NCBI GenBank assembly: GCA_017474285.1
Contig: JAFVHT010000053.1
Location: 1 to 32,548, forward strand
DNA: 32,548 nucleotides
From: Acetobacter sp.
GTDB taxonomy: Bacteria; Pseudomonadota; Alphaproteobacteria; Acetobacterales; Acetobacteraceae
Direction: 5' to 3'
The notes beneath the pieces were generated by a model. That model was not told the origin of the DNA, searched no databases, and saw nothing but the letters and a program-made list of their open reading frames with translations. Of this stretch, positions 20,200-29,707 are shown piece after piece; the first letter of the stretch is position 1, and the number at the start of each line of letters is the position of its first letter. The translations under genes were made by a program, and so were the position numbers.

Positions 20200-21282
20200 A
20201 TGTTTTTTGATGATATGGATTTTATCGATATTTTAGCCAAACTTGCTGAACGTTCTCATCTTAGTGTGGAGGAAGCAAAAAAAGCGTTTGAGATCATGAT
20301 CGGTGGTCATGTTCCGTCTGAGCGTATGGCGGCTTTTTTAATGGCTTTACGTGTTAAAGGGACGACGCAAGAGGAGTTATTGGGAGCGGTTACCGCGTTG
20401 CGTGCTCAAATGTGTCCTTTTAAAGTTTTGCCTGAAAGGGCGATAGATGTGTGTGGTACAGGGGGTGATCGTTATGGTACGCTCAATGTTTCTACGGCTG
20501 TTGCTTTTGTTTTGGCGGGCTTAGGGGTTCCCGTTATTAAACACGGGAATCGTGCAATTTCTTCACGTTCTGGGGCAGCAGATGTTTTGTCGGCTTTAGG
20601 GGTTCCTTTTATTCTTCCTTCTCAAGATCATGAAATGCTTTTGCAAAAACATCGTGCTGTTTTTTTAGCGGCCTCACATTATTATCCAGCTATGCCCCAT
20701 ATTGCAGCGGTTCGTAAAATTTTAGGACTGCCAACATTATTTAATATTATGGGACCTTTACTTAATCCAGCATGTGTTAAACGTCAACTTATAGGGGTTT
20801 TTTCTCGTGAGTGGTTGGAGTCTATGGTTAAAGTGCTTCATACTCTTGGTTCAGAACGGGTTTGGGCAGTGTGTAGTCTGCCTTTCGGTGAAACGAGAGG
20901 TGTTGATGAACTGACATTATCGGGTTCGACATCTGTTGTTGCTTTAGAGCATGGGCGCTATTATCATTTTACAATAGAGCCTAATATGGCTGGATTTTCT
21001 TTTGCTCCCATGGAGGCGCTACAGGGAGGAGATCCCTCTTATAATGCAGGAATGCTTGAAGACTTGCTTCGTGGGGCTCCTGGTGCTTATCGTGATACAG
21101 TGTTACTCAATGCGGCTTGTGCTTTACATATTGCAGGGAAAACAACCATTTTGCGTCATGGCATGATTGATCCAATGGCTTTGCAAGAGAGCGTGGCTCT
21201 AGCCGCTTCTTCGTTAGAAAGCGGTGCGGCCTTTGCCGTGCTTCAAGGTTTACGTTCATTTTCTACGATGATGGAGACATAA
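20200..21282 (+). CDS. trpD: Anthranilate phosphoribosyltransferase
   Basis: Transfers phosphoribose from PRPP to anthranilate, the second tryptophan step. The protein, about 360 residues, has the N-terminal helical part (DFIDILAKLAERSHLSVEEA) and the PRPP-binding glycine loop DVCGTGGDRYGTLNVS near residue 85. It also has VIKHGNRAISSRSGAADVL and ILGLPTLFNIMGPLLNP, then the GVDELTLSG segment. The ATG at 20200 has AAGAGA just upstream; an in-frame TTG at 20182 would add six residues. It is 55 bases after trpG and 4 bases before trpC. Confidence 0.96.
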   Translation: MFFDDMDFIDILAKLAERSHLSVEEAKKAFEIMIGGHVPSERMAAFLMALRVKGTTQEELLGAVTALRAQMCPFKVLPERAIDVCGTGGDRYGTLNVSTAVAFVLAGLGVPVIKHGNRAISSRSGAADVLSALGVPFILPSQDHEMLLQKHRAVFLAASHYYPAMPHIAAVRKILGLPTLFNIMGPLLNPACVKRQLIGVFSREWLESMVKVLHTLGSERVWAVCSLPFGETRGVDELTLSGSTSVVALEHGRYYHFTIEPNMAGFSFAPMEALQGGDPSYNAGMLEDLLRGAPGAYRDTVLLNAACALHIAGKTTILRHGMIDPMALQESVALAASSLESGAAFAVLQGLRSFSTMMET

Positions 21283-21286
21283 TAGA

Positions 21287-22174
21287 ATGACTATCCCTGA
21301 TACTTCTTCAACAGAATCGTCTACAGAAACACCTGTTGATTCAGCAGAGGTTTCTTTTCTTAGTATTCGTAAAGAGGCTGAGTTTTTGACACGTATTCGC
21401 GAGCGTACTCTTATTGAAATAGAACATCGTTCTACTTTGTTGCCTTTTAAGGAAATTGTCGAAAAAGCACAAGACATTACAGAAGAAACAAGGGGTTTTG
21501 GTAATGCCCTAAAGGAAAAATCTTCTGCACAACAGATTGGTCTTATTGCTGAGATTAAAAAAGCCTCTCCTTCGGCTGGGATTTTAATAGAACACTATGA
21601 TCCTGCGGAAATTGCTCGTTCTTATGAAAAGGCAGGGGCGGCCTGTCTTTCCGTTTTAACAGAAAGTTCTTGCTTTCACGGTTCCAACGAGGATCTTACA
21701 AAAGTACATCAGGCGTGTTCTCTTCCTATTTTGCGTAAGGATTTTATTTTAGATCCTTGGCAGGTGTATGAGAGCCGTATTATCGGGGCAGATTGTATTC
21801 TTTTAATTATGGCAGTTTTATCGAATGAGCAGGCATCAGAACTGATTGACCATGCACGCGGTATGAATATTGATGTTCTCCTAGAAGTTCACAATGAAGA
21901 AGAGCTAAATCGTGCGCTTGCTTTTGATACATTTTTGATTGGTATTAATAATCGTAATCTGAACACATTGAAAACAGATATTACAGTAACAGAAAGGCTG
22001 GTGTCTGTGGTACCGCCAGACAGAATCATTGTTTCTGAAAGTGGTATTAAAACGCATGCCGAAATTGAAAGGCTTTCTTCTATGGGGGTAACAGGATTTC
22101 TCGTAGGGGAGGCACTTCTCAAATGCGCAGACCATGGGAAGGCTGTAAAGGAACTTTTGGGAGAAAAAGAGTAG
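21287..22174 (+). CDS. trpC: Indole-3-glycerol-phosphate synthase
   Basis: Closes the indole ring from carboxyphenylaminodeoxyribulose phosphate. The 295-residue TIM-barrel protein shows IAEIKKASPSAG near residue 87 with the catalytic lysine, LRKDFILDPWQVYESR near 147, LEVHNEEEL, IGINNRNLNTLKTD and VSESGIKTHAEI. The first 30 residues are a Ser/Thr/Glu-rich extension that makes it somewhat longer than the usual 260-270; an internal start is possible. The ATG at 21287 follows the trpD stop by 4 bases, implying coupled translation. No trpF domain is fused, and trpF, trpB and trpA are not in the window. Confidence 0.96.
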   Translation: MTIPDTSSTESSTETPVDSAEVSFLSIRKEAEFLTRIRERTLIEIEHRSTLLPFKEIVEKAQDITEETRGFGNALKEKSSAQQIGLIAEIKKASPSAGILIEHYDPAEIARSYEKAGAACLSVLTESSCFHGSNEDLTKVHQACSLPILRKDFILDPWQVYESRIIGADCILLIMAVLSNEQASELIDHARGMNIDVLLEVHNEEELNRALAFDTFLIGINNRNLNTLKTDITVTERLVSVVPPDRIIVSESGIKTHAEIERLSSMGVTGFLVGEALLKCADHGKAVKELLGEKE

Positions 22175-22245
22175 GTTTGTTATGTTGAATAGGAGTCGTG
22201 TGGTTAAAAAGAGTTTTATTCTCTTATTAATGAGCATAGAATAGA

Positions 22246-22276
22246 GTTATTTTCCCTGTTCTATCATGAAAATAAC
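22246..22276. promoter_or_regulatory. Perfect 9-base inverted repeat between trpC and pdhA
   Basis: GTTATTTTC (22246-22254) and GAAAATAAC (22268-22276) are exact inverted copies around a 13-base spacer, 90 bases upstream of pdhA. No T run follows on the plus strand, so it is a poor trp terminator. Its location suits an operator for the pdh-lpd-lipA cluster. The regulator is unknown. Confidence 0.4.
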
Positions 22277-22365
22277 GAAAGGTTTAAGAGTGTTTTATCT
22301 TTCTACAGGGTAATATAGAATATAAGTTCTCGATGGTTACTTAAAGTAAAAAGTGGGAGTCGTGT

Positions 22366-23379
22366 ATGCAAGAAGCAGAGTTACAAACAGATGGGTTTGC
22401 AGATGATACTAAAAAACTGCTTACGCGTGATCAGTTTTTAAATGCTTATCGTATAGCACTGTTGATTCGTCGTTTTGAAGAAAAAGTCGGACAATTATAT
22501 AGTACAGGTTTTATCGGTGGTTTTTGCCATTTGTACATAGGTGAGGAAGCTGTTGCGACAGGGATTACTATGAACCTCCGTAGTGGGGATAAGGTGATTA
22601 CATCCTATCGGGATCATGGTTATATGTTGGCGCTTGGTATAGATCCTCGTAGTGTTATGGCGGAACTTACAGGGCGTGCGACAGGGTGCTCTCGTGGTAA
22701 GGGCGGGTCCATGCATATGTATTCTCGTGAAAAGAATTTTTATGGTGGATGTGGCATTGTGGGTGCGCAAGTGCCTTTAGGGGTTGGTCTTGCTTTTGCG
22801 AACCGTTATCGTGGCACAGATGAAGTCGCTATAACTTGTTTTGGTGACGGGGCGAATAACCAAGGGCAGGTCTATGAAAGTTATAATTTGGCGTCGTTGC
22901 ATAAATTGCCGTGTGTGTTTGTGATTGAAAATAACCACTACGGTATGGGGACCTCTGTTGAGCGTTCTTCGGCGTCTCATAATCTCTATAAAAATGGCGA
23001 ACCTTGGGGTATTCCTGGTTTGCAAGTGGACGGCATGGATGTCGCAGCTGTCCATGCGGCTGTCAAGCAAGCGGTTACTTATTGTCGTGAAGGAAAAGGT
23101 CCATATTTATTAGAAATGATGACTTATCGTTATCGTGGTCATTCTATGTCTGATCCAGCAAAATATCGCACGCGGGAAGAAGTTGATCATGTTCGAAAAA
23201 CGCATGACCCGATCGAACATATTAAAAATATTCTGTTAGAAGATGGTGAGAAAGAAAATACTCTTCAGACAATTGATGACGAAATTAAAGCGATTGTCAA
23301 TGACGCTGCGGAATTTGCGCAAACAAGCCCTGAACCAGAGGCTCAGGAACTTTATACAAATGTTGTTTTGGAGGCGTAA
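22366..23379 (+). CDS. pdhA: Pyruvate dehydrogenase E1 component, alpha subunit
   Basis: With PdhB forms the thiamine diphosphate-dependent E1 that decarboxylates pyruvate and passes the acetyl group to the lipoyl arm of E2. The 337-residue protein has [18 protein letters not shown] near residue 49, [25 protein letters not shown], and the ThDP-binding motif from [13 protein letters not shown] to IENN (residues about 163-187). The loop [19 protein letters not shown] near 254 is also present. Length is typical of alphaproteobacterial E1 alpha. The first 20 residues are a variable leader. It opens a pdhA-pdhB-pdhC-lpd-lipA cluster and is 5 bases from pdhB. Confidence 0.97.
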   Translation: MQEAELQTDGFADDTKKLLTRDQFLNAYRIALLIRRFEEKVGQLYSTGFIGGFCHLYIGEEAVATGITMNLRSGDKVITSYRDHGYMLALGIDPRSVMAELTGRATGCSRGKGGSMHMYSREKNFYGGCGIVGAQVPLGVGLAFANRYRGTDEVAITCFGDGANNQGQVYESYNLASLHKLPCVFVIENNHYGMGTSVERSSASHNLYKNGEPWGIPGLQVDGMDVAAVHAAVKQAVTYCREGKGPYLLEMMTYRYRGHSMSDPAKYRTREEVDHVRKTHDPIEHIKNILLEDGEKENTLQTIDDEIKAIVNDAAEFAQTSPEPEAQELYTNVVLEA

Positions 23380-23384
23380 TCGTT

Positions 23385-24776
23385 ATGGCTACTGAAGTTT
23401 TGATGCCGGCCTTATCGCCAACGATGACGGAAGGTAAGTTAGTCCGTTGGGTGAAAAAAGAAGGGGATAAAGTTGCTATTGGTGATGTTTTAGCTGAGGT
23501 TGAAACAGATAAAGCAACTATGGATGTGGAAGCTGTTAATGAGGGTATTCTTGGGCGTCTTTTAGTGCAAGCAGGGCAGTCCGTGCCTGTAAACACGCCG
23601 ATCGCGGTGTTGGTCGCACAAGGGGAAAAAGTGCCCGATCATGTTTCTTCTACACCGTCTTCAACACCTTCTCCAACATTGAGTCCATCAGATAAAATAA
23701 CGCAACCTCAAAATGCCCCTGCTTCTACAGTTTCTGCTCACTCTGTTGTAGATAGTTTTCAACAGATTGCTGCTGAAGATGTAGAAAAAGATTGGGGAGA
23801 AACGGAAGAAATGACCGTTCGCGATGCGCTAGATGAAGCGCTTGCGACTGAGTTAGAGCGGGATCCTGACGTTTTTCTTATGGGTGAGGAGGTAGCTCGG
23901 TATCAGGGGGCTTATAAAGTCTCACACGGTCTTCTTCAAAAATTTGGGGAAAAGCGCATTATTGATACCCCTATTACAGAGCAGGGCTTTACGGGGATGG
24001 CTGTCGGAGCCGCTTTTGCGGGTCTTAAACCTATTGTTGAATTTATGACGATGAATTTTGCCATGCAGGCGATTGATCAAATTGTTAATTCAGCGGCAAA
24101 AACGCTCTATATGTCTGGGGGACAGATAGGGTGTCCTATTGTGTTTCGTGGTCCTAATGGTGCGGCTGCTCGCGTGGCGGCGCAACATTCTCAATGTTAT
24201 GCGAGTTGGTATGCCCATGTTCCAGGGTTAAAAGTGGTGGCACCGTGGTCTTCTGCTGACGCGAAAGGGCTATTACGTGCCGCTATTCGTGATCCTAACC
24301 CGGTCATTTTCCTAGAAAATGAAATTTTATATGGACATAAATTCCCATGTCCGGTTGATAAAGACTTTATTTTACCCATTGGGAAAGCAAAAGTTGAGCG
24401 TGTTGGTAAAGACGTAACCCTTGTAGGGTTTTCTATTGCCGTTACGATTGCTATGGAAGCAGCAGAAGCTCTTGCAAAAGAGGGTATTGAAGCAGAAGTT
24501 ATCAATTTGCGGAGTTTGCGTCCCATTGATACAGCAACTATTATTCAAAGTGTTCTTAAGACAAATCGTGTCGTTACCATAGAAGAGGGTTGGCCATTTG
24601 CAGGGATTGGTGCTGAGATTGCGGCTCAGGTTATGGAACACGCTTTTGATTGGCTTGATGCGCCACCTGCTCGTGTGGCGGGAGCTGATGTTCCTATGCC
24701 GTATGCTGCGAATTTGGAGAAATTGGCTTTGCCGTGTTCTGAAGAGGTTGTCAAAACCGTCAAAAATCTGATGTGA
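23385..24776 (+). CDS. pdhB: Pyruvate dehydrogenase E1 component, beta subunit with N-terminal lipoyl domain
   Basis: Partner of PdhA in the pyruvate dehydrogenase complex. The 463-residue protein begins with a full lipoyl domain ([19 protein letters not shown], lipoylated Lys about residue 43 in [13 protein letters not shown]). A Ser/Thr/Pro-rich linker follows (about 88-125), then the E1-beta transketolase-like domain. That domain includes [55 protein letters not shown] and LENEILYG, and a C-terminal domain with [16 protein letters not shown] lipoyl domain on E1 beta is known in alphaproteobacteria such as Sinorhizobium and Zymomonas. The lipoyl-encoding DNA is strikingly similar to that at the start of pdhC. 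Confidence 0.97.
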   Translation: MATEVLMPALSPTMTEGKLVRWVKKEGDKVAIGDVLAEVETDKATMDVEAVNEGILGRLLVQAGQSVPVNTPIAVLVAQGEKVPDHVSSTPSSTPSPTLSPSDKITQPQNAPASTVSAHSVVDSFQQIAAEDVEKDWGETEEMTVRDALDEALATELERDPDVFLMGEEVARYQGAYKVSHGLLQKFGEKRIIDTPITEQGFTGMAVGAAFAGLKPIVEFMTMNFAMQAIDQIVNSAAKTLYMSGGQIGCPIVFRGPNGAAARVAAQHSQCYASWYAHVPGLKVVAPWSSADAKGLLRAAIRDPNPVIFLENEILYGHKFPCPVDKDFILPIGKAKVERVGKDVTLVGFSIAVTIAMEAAEALAKEGIEAEVINLRSLRPIDTATIIQSVLKTNRVVTIEEGWPFAGIGAEIAAQVMEHAFDWLDAPPARVAGADVPMPYAANLEKLALPCSEEVVKTVKNLM

Positions 24777-24784
24777 GGTGTGCT

Positions 24785-26086
24785 ATGGCTACTGAAGTTT
24801 TGATGCCTGCTTTATCGCCAACAATGACAGAGGGAAAAATTACTCGTTGGCTGAAAAAAGAAGGGGATAAAGTTGCGAGTGGTGATGTCCTGGCAGAAAT
24901 TGAAACGGACAAGGCTACGATGGAGTTTGAATCCGCAGAAGATGGTATTTTGGGGCGTATTTTGGTACCGCAAGGGACGAAAGGGATTGCTGTTGGTGTT
25001 CCTATAGCGCTGATTGTTCAAAAAGGTGAAGCAGTTCCAGCCACTTTACCAAAGGATCCAGCGTATGTTACGTCAAAACCCTCTCCAGCAATAGAGGACA
25101 AAAATGTTCTTTACTTTTCTGGCGCATCCTCCTCATCTGGGGCGGTTGTGTCGCATGGAAGTCGTATTATAGCCTCTCCTTTAGCGCGGCGTATTGCTAA
25201 AGAAAAAGGTATAGACCTTGCCACTCTTAAAGGGAGTGGACCGCATGGACGGATTCTTCGGCGTGATGTGGAAGCTCTGGCAATAAGCTCTAAAGTTCAG
25301 CCCGCGGTGAACACAACACTCTCTTGTGAACATGCGTCTACGCAGCAGACAAATCAAGCGGCTCTCTTACAAGAAAATTTAGGTGGAGGAAGCTATAAAG
25401 TGGTACCCCATACCACGATGCGGAAGGTGATTGCGCGTCGTCTTACAGAGTCTAAGAGTACGATCCCGCATTTTTATGTGTCTGTTGATGTGGAGTTAGA
25501 TGCTCTTTTAGCGCTTCGTACACAACTCAATAGCCTTTCTAATGTCGAAGGCGCAGGGGCTTTTAAGCTGTCTGTTAATGATATGCTCATTAAGGCTTCG
25601 GCAATAGCGCTTAAGCAAGTTCCAGAAGTCAACGCAACCTATACAGAAGAAGCGATGGTTTTGTATGATAACGTAGATATTTCTGTGGCGGTTTCGCTTG
25701 ATGATGGGTTGATTACGCCGATTATACGCCAAGCAGAACTTAAGAGCCTTAAAACCATTAGCCTTGAAGCAAAAGAGCTTATTAGCCGTGCGCGGGCTGG
25801 GAAATTAAAACCGGAAGAGTTTCAGGGGGGTACATTCTCAATTTCTAACATGGGGATGTATGGGGTTAAAAACTTCTCAGCCGTTGTTAACCCGCCACAA
25901 TCGGCTATTCTTGCCGTTTCTGCAGCGCAACAACGAGCGGTTGTTGTTCATGGAGAGTTGAAAGTCGCTACGGTCATGACGGTAACTCTTTCCGTCGATC
26001 ATCGGGCGGTTGATGGAGCAACGGCGGCGAAATGGCTAGCAGCGTTTAAGGCTGCGGTTCAGTCTCCGATGACACTGGTGTTGTAA
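24785..26086 (+). CDS. pdhC: Pyruvate dehydrogenase E2 component, dihydrolipoamide acetyltransferase
   Basis: Core of the complex; transfers acetyl groups from lipoyl arms to CoA. The protein of about 433 residues has one lipoyl domain (Lys about residue 43 in EIETDKATMEFESA). Then comes a linker, a peripheral-subunit-binding domain (IIASPLARRIAKEKGIDL onward, residues about 130-165) that docks E1/E3, and the catalytic domain ending in SVDHRAVDGATAAKWLAAF with the active-site His and Asp. The ATG at 24785 has GAGG 6 bases upstream; a GTG at 24773 in frame is unlikely because it lies in the pdhB stop. It starts 8 bases after pdhB. Confidence 0.97.
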   Translation: MATEVLMPALSPTMTEGKITRWLKKEGDKVASGDVLAEIETDKATMEFESAEDGILGRILVPQGTKGIAVGVPIALIVQKGEAVPATLPKDPAYVTSKPSPAIEDKNVLYFSGASSSSGAVVSHGSRIIASPLARRIAKEKGIDLATLKGSGPHGRILRRDVEALAISSKVQPAVNTTLSCEHASTQQTNQAALLQENLGGGSYKVVPHTTMRKVIARRLTESKSTIPHFYVSVDVELDALLALRTQLNSLSNVEGAGAFKLSVNDMLIKASAIALKQVPEVNATYTEEAMVLYDNVDISVAVSLDDGLITPIIRQAELKSLKTISLEAKELISRARAGKLKPEEFQGGTFSISNMGMYGVKNFSAVVNPPQSAILAVSAAQQRAVVVHGELKVATVMTVTLSVDHRAVDGATAAKWLAAFKAAVQSPMTLVL

Positions 26087-26122
26087 TGTGTGTTTGAAAG
26101 AGAACAGCGGAGAAAACAACCA

Positions 26123-27535
26123 ATGAACCAAACAGAGTTTGATATTGTTGTGTTAGGTGGCGGCCCCGGGGGATATGTGGCAGCTTTGCGTGCTGCCCAA
26201 CTAGGGCTGTCTGTTGCCTTGGTGGAAGCGAAACATTTGGGAGGGATATGTCTGAATTGGGGATGTGTTCCGACCAAAGCACTCCTCCGTGCTGCAGAAA
26301 TAAACCATCTCTTACATGATGTTCAAGAATATGGTTTTAACGTAGGGGATATACGTTTTGACATACAAAAAATTGTTGCCCGTTCACGGGCTGTGTCAAA
26401 ACAACTGTCTATGGGGGTTTCTCATCTTCTAAAAAAGGCAAAAGTGTCTGTTTTTGAAGGGGTTGGGAAATTAAACGGCAAAGAGGCAGGCAATAAGTGG
26501 AAAGTGCTTGTTTCTCAAGAGGGTAAGAATTCCCTGACACTGACAACACAGCACGTTATTTTGGCAACAGGCGCACGGGCGCGTTCTCTTCCTGGTTTGG
26601 AGCCTGATGGGGTATTGGTGTGGTCTTATAAAGAGGCCTTGATTCCTGAAAAACTACCCCAAAAATTACTGATTATTGGGAGTGGGGCTATTGGCACAGA
26701 ATTTGCCTCTTTTTATCGTGCCATGGGGTCAGATGTTACAATGCTTGAAGCGGCTCCCCGCATTTTACCTGCAGAGGATGAAGAAATAAGCGCTATTGCC
26801 CAGAAAGAGTTTGAAAAGCAAGGTATTCGTATTCTTACAGGGGTTAAATTAGGGGCTTTGAAAAAAGCTAAAGATAGCGTGACGTTACAAGTTGATGTTG
26901 CGGGTAAATCTGAGAACATAACGACCGATATTGTTATTTCAGCTGTGGGGATTGTGGGTAATGTTGAAAATATCGGTTTAGAGGGAACGAAAATACGTGT
27001 CAATCGTAACCATGTGCTCATTGATGCACATTGTCGTACCGATGAAGCTGGCGTATACGCGATTGGGGATTTGGCAGGACCGCCATGGTTAGCCCATAAG
27101 GCAAGTCATGAAGCGGTTTTATGTGTCGAAGCTATTGCTGGAAAGGAAGTACATCCGCTTAATGTTACAAAAATACCCGGTTGTACCTATTGCAAACCAC
27201 AAATTGCTTCTGTAGGTTATACAGAAGCACGTGCTAAAGAAGTGGGTTATGACATTCGTGTTGGGAAATTTCCTTTGCTGGCTAATGGTAAAGCTGTGGT
27301 TATGGGGGAAACAACAGGGCTTGTTAAAGTTATTTTTGATCGTCAAACAGGGGAGTTACTAGGAGCGCATATGATTGGCGCCGATGTAACGGAAATGATT
27401 CAGGGTTATGTTATTGCACGCACGGGAGAATTGACCGAAGCGGAGCTAATAGAAACCATTTTCCCTCATCCAACCATTTCTGAATCCATGCATGAGGCTG
27501 TGTTGGCAGCTTATGGTGGCGCGCTACATTTTTAG
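26123..27535 (+). CDS. lpd: Dihydrolipoyl dehydrogenase (E3)
   Basis: FAD enzyme that reoxidises dihydrolipoyl groups with NAD+. The protein of about 470 residues has the N-terminal FAD loop VVLGGGPGGYVAALRAAQLG, the redox-active disulfide in GGICLNWGCVPTKALL near residue 42, and the NAD-binding loop LLIIGSGAIGTEFASFYRAM near 180. It also has the second FAD motif VYAIGDLAGPPWLAHKASHE near 310 and the catalytic His-Glu in FPHPTISESMHEAVL near the end. The ATG at 26123 is preferred (GGAG 9 bases upstream) over an in-frame GTG at 26090. Clustering with pdhA-pdhB-pdhC assigns it to the pyruvate complex. Confidence 0.97.
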   Translation: MNQTEFDIVVLGGGPGGYVAALRAAQLGLSVALVEAKHLGGICLNWGCVPTKALLRAAEINHLLHDVQEYGFNVGDIRFDIQKIVARSRAVSKQLSMGVSHLLKKAKVSVFEGVGKLNGKEAGNKWKVLVSQEGKNSLTLTTQHVILATGARARSLPGLEPDGVLVWSYKEALIPEKLPQKLLIIGSGAIGTEFASFYRAMGSDVTMLEAAPRILPAEDEEISAIAQKEFEKQGIRILTGVKLGALKKAKDSVTLQVDVAGKSENITTDIVISAVGIVGNVENIGLEGTKIRVNRNHVLIDAHCRTDEAGVYAIGDLAGPPWLAHKASHEAVLCVEAIAGKEVHPLNVTKIPGCTYCKPQIASVGYTEARAKEVGYDIRVGKFPLLANGKAVVMGETTGLVKVIFDRQTGELLGAHMIGADVTEMIQGYVIARTGELTEAELIETIFPHPTISESMHEAVLAAYGGALHF

Positions 27536-27584
27536 TCTCTTGATCGTTGTCTTTGTTTGTTAGGACTTTGAGAAAGTTATTGTG

Positions 27585-28550
27585 ATGCGTGTTGTTATTG
27601 ATCATCGTAAAGGGGAGGGTCGGGTTCGTCATCCTGAAAAAGTGTGTCGTCCTGATAATCCGATGGCACGTAAACCAGAGTGGATTAGGGTTAAAGCCCC
27701 TGGTCATCCTGTTTATTATGAAACACATACGCTGATGCGTCACCATAAACTTGTTACTGTTTGTGAGGAGGCAGCTTGTCCTAATATTGGAGAATGTTGG
27801 TCTCAAAGACATGCAACCATGATGATTATGGGGGGGATCTGTACGCGGGCCTGTGCATTTTGTAATGTTAGCACAGGCATACCCTTACCTTTAGAAGAAG
27901 ATGAGCCAAATCGTGTGGCGGAAGCTGTGACTAAATTAGGATTACGCCATGTTGTGGTTACGTCGGTCGATAGGGACGATTTAGAAGACGGAGGGGCAGA
28001 GCATTTTGCTCGTGTTATTGAAGCGATTCGTAATGTTTCTGCTAAAACAACAATTGAGGTATTAACGCCAGATTTTTTACGCAAGCCAAAAGCGCTTGAA
28101 AAAGTCGTTGCCGCACGACCAGATGTGTTTAACCATAATTTGGAAACAGTGCCACGCCTCTATCCAACTATTCGTCCAGGCGCGCGTTATTATCATTCTT
28201 TAAGGCTTCTTGATCAAGTAAAACAACTTGATCCTTCTATTTTTACGAAATCTGGTCTGATGGTCGGGTTGGGAGAAGAGAAAATGGAGCTTGCGCAAGT
28301 CATGGATGATTTGCGCTGTGCAGGGGTGGATTTTATCACAATGGGGCAATATCTTCAGCCTACAGTAAAACACGCTGCAGTCGCTCGTTTTGTAACACCT
28401 GAGGAATTTGAGGAGTATGGGGTTATGGCACGTGCTAAAGGTTTTTTACAGGTGAGCTCTAGTCCGTTAACACGTTCGTCTTACCATGCAGATAGTGATT
28501 TTGCAGCTTTACAAGCTGCACGCGCGCAGCGTTTGGAAGAGGGCAGTTAA
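27585..28550 (+). CDS. lipA: Lipoyl synthase
   Basis: Radical SAM enzyme that inserts two sulfurs into octanoyl groups on lipoyl domains, here presumably those of PdhB and PdhC. The protein of about 321 residues has the auxiliary cluster cysteines in [13 protein letters not shown] near residue 58 and the radical SAM CxxxCxxC motif in [11 protein letters not shown] near 85. The conserved [18 protein letters not shown] and the C-terminal [12 protein letters not shown] are also present. The ATG at 27585 is preferred over a directly preceding GTG. Its stop overlaps the ratA start by one base (TAATG), so the two are translationally linked. Confidence 0.97.
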   Translation: MRVVIDHRKGEGRVRHPEKVCRPDNPMARKPEWIRVKAPGHPVYYETHTLMRHHKLVTVCEEAACPNIGECWSQRHATMMIMGGICTRACAFCNVSTGIPLPLEEDEPNRVAEAVTKLGLRHVVVTSVDRDDLEDGGAEHFARVIEAIRNVSAKTTIEVLTPDFLRKPKALEKVVAARPDVFNHNLETVPRLYPTIRPGARYYHSLRLLDQVKQLDPSIFTKSGLMVGLGEEKMELAQVMDDLRCAGVDFITMGQYLQPTVKHAAVARFVTPEEFEEYGVMARAKGFLQVSSSPLTRSSYHADSDFAALQAARAQRLEEGS

Positions 28551-29065
28551 TGCCCAAATACACAGAACAGCGTATTTTACCTTATCAGCCAGAACAGGTT
28601 TTTAACTTGGTGGCTGATGTTGGTCGTTATCCAGATTTTCTCCCATGGTGTGTGGGAGCACGCGTGCAGACACGTACAGCAACTGATCTCATTGCCGAGT
28701 TAACCATAGGCTTTGGGATATTTCGTGAGAGTTTTACCTCTTATGTTGTTCTTGATTCGCCATCAACTATTACGGTACGGTATGAACGAGGTCCCTTTCG
28801 TTATTTGCATAATCAATGGATTTTTACGTTGCACGAACAGGGGTGTCACGTTAAGTTTTTTGTTGATTTTGAATTACGTTCTCGCCTTCTTCAAGTCGCT
28901 ATTGGTACCGTTTTTACAGAGGCAACGCGTCGTATGGTGACTGCGTTTACAGAGAGGTTAAAAACAGTTTATGGTTTTTCAAACGAGATAGGGCAAAAAA
29001 CACTTCACAACGACGATCGAAAGTGTTTTCCATCAGATTCTAATTTTTCAACTGTTGGAAAATGA
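28550..29065 (+). CDS. RatA/COQ10-family SRPBCC protein
   Basis: A 171-residue START-like (SRPBCC) domain protein of the RatA/COQ10 family. The typical opening is LPYQPEQVFNLVADVGRYPDFLPWC, followed by FGIFRESFTSYVVLD, GPFRYLHNQWIFT and VKFFVDFELRSRLLQ. Family members bind hydrophobic ligands; mitochondrial COQ10 chaperones ubiquinone, while E. coli RatA was reported as a ribosome-associated toxin. In alphaproteobacteria the gene commonly follows lipA, and a quinone-related role is the more natural reading, though not proven by sequence. About 30 residues at the C-terminus extend beyond the domain. It ends 60 bases from the convergent pncC. Confidence 0.88.
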   Translation: MPKYTEQRILPYQPEQVFNLVADVGRYPDFLPWCVGARVQTRTATDLIAELTIGFGIFRESFTSYVVLDSPSTITVRYERGPFRYLHNQWIFTLHEQGCHVKFFVDFELRSRLLQVAIGTVFTEATRRMVTAFTERLKTVYGFSNEIGQKTLHNDDRKCFPSDSNFSTVGK

Positions 29066-29125
29066 TACGGTTACTAATTATTCGGAGAGCAATCTTAAAC
29101 ATCGTAAAAAATAAGGCGTTCTATG

Positions 29126-29677
29126 TTATACGTGGTGCTGTAAGTGTAGAGCGAGTGCGATAAGTTTGATCGCGTGGTGTGTAGCTTGGGTGCGAATATC
29201 GGTGCGTTTCCCATGAAAAATTTGGTGGTCTGTTTCTGTGATACCATGGCGTAGAGCTGTTCCAAACCAAACAAGACCAACAGGTTTTTCCGCTGTACCG
29301 CCGTCTGGTCCTGCAATGCCTGAAATAGCTACAGCAATCGTTGCATGTTCAGAAGCACGTAAAGCACCTTCTGCCATTTCTTGAACAGTTTGTGCACTAA
29401 CTGCTCCGTAACGTTGGAGTGTTGTGTTTTTTACGCCAAGAGTAGCATGTTTCATTGCGTTAGAGTAAGTCACAAAGCCTCCCTCTATCACATGAGAAGA
29501 TCCGGGAAAATCTGTGAAAAGGGTAGCAAGCATGCCTCCAGTGCAACTCTCTGCTGTAATAAGGCGTGTACCTCTAATCCGCATGAACTTGATAAGTTGT
29601 TGCGCTTTGTGCTGGAGGGTTGTCCAATCTGGAGGGGGAGAGAGATCTGAAAACTGCCAAAGGGGTTTATGCGGCAT
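29126..29677 (-). CDS. pncC: CinA C-terminal domain protein, nicotinamide-nucleotide amidase (PncC type)
   Basis: A 183-residue stand-alone CinA C-terminal domain, the family that deamidates nicotinamide mononucleotide to nicotinic acid mononucleotide in NAD recycling. Visible family motifs are TAESCTGGMLATLFTDFPGS near residue 40 with the catalytic serine, GGFVTYSNAMKHATLGV, GAVSAQTVQEMAEGA and AISGIAGPDGGTAEKPVGLV. The N-terminal molybdopterin-binding-like domain found in full-length CinA is absent, as in E. coli PncC. It lies 30 bases downstream of the lytic transglycosylase gene on the same strand, so they may be co-transcribed without a shared pathway. Confidence 0.92.
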   Translation of the reverse strand: MPHKPLWQFSDLSPPPDWTTLQHKAQQLIKFMRIRGTRLITAESCTGGMLATLFTDFPGSSHVIEGGFVTYSNAMKHATLGVKNTTLQRYGAVSAQTVQEMAEGALRASEHATIAVAISGIAGPDGGTAEKPVGLVWFGTALRHGITETDHQIFHGKRTDIRTQATHHAIKLIALALHLQHHV

Positions 29678-29707
29678 AGTGTCTTTTTGTCTCTTTTTGA
29701 TGGAATT

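Noticed and set aside
27411..27812. Minus-strand 133-codon frame across the lpd-lipA junction
   Set aside because: It is antisense to two well-supported genes, with composition typical of a shadow frame and no ribosome binding site.
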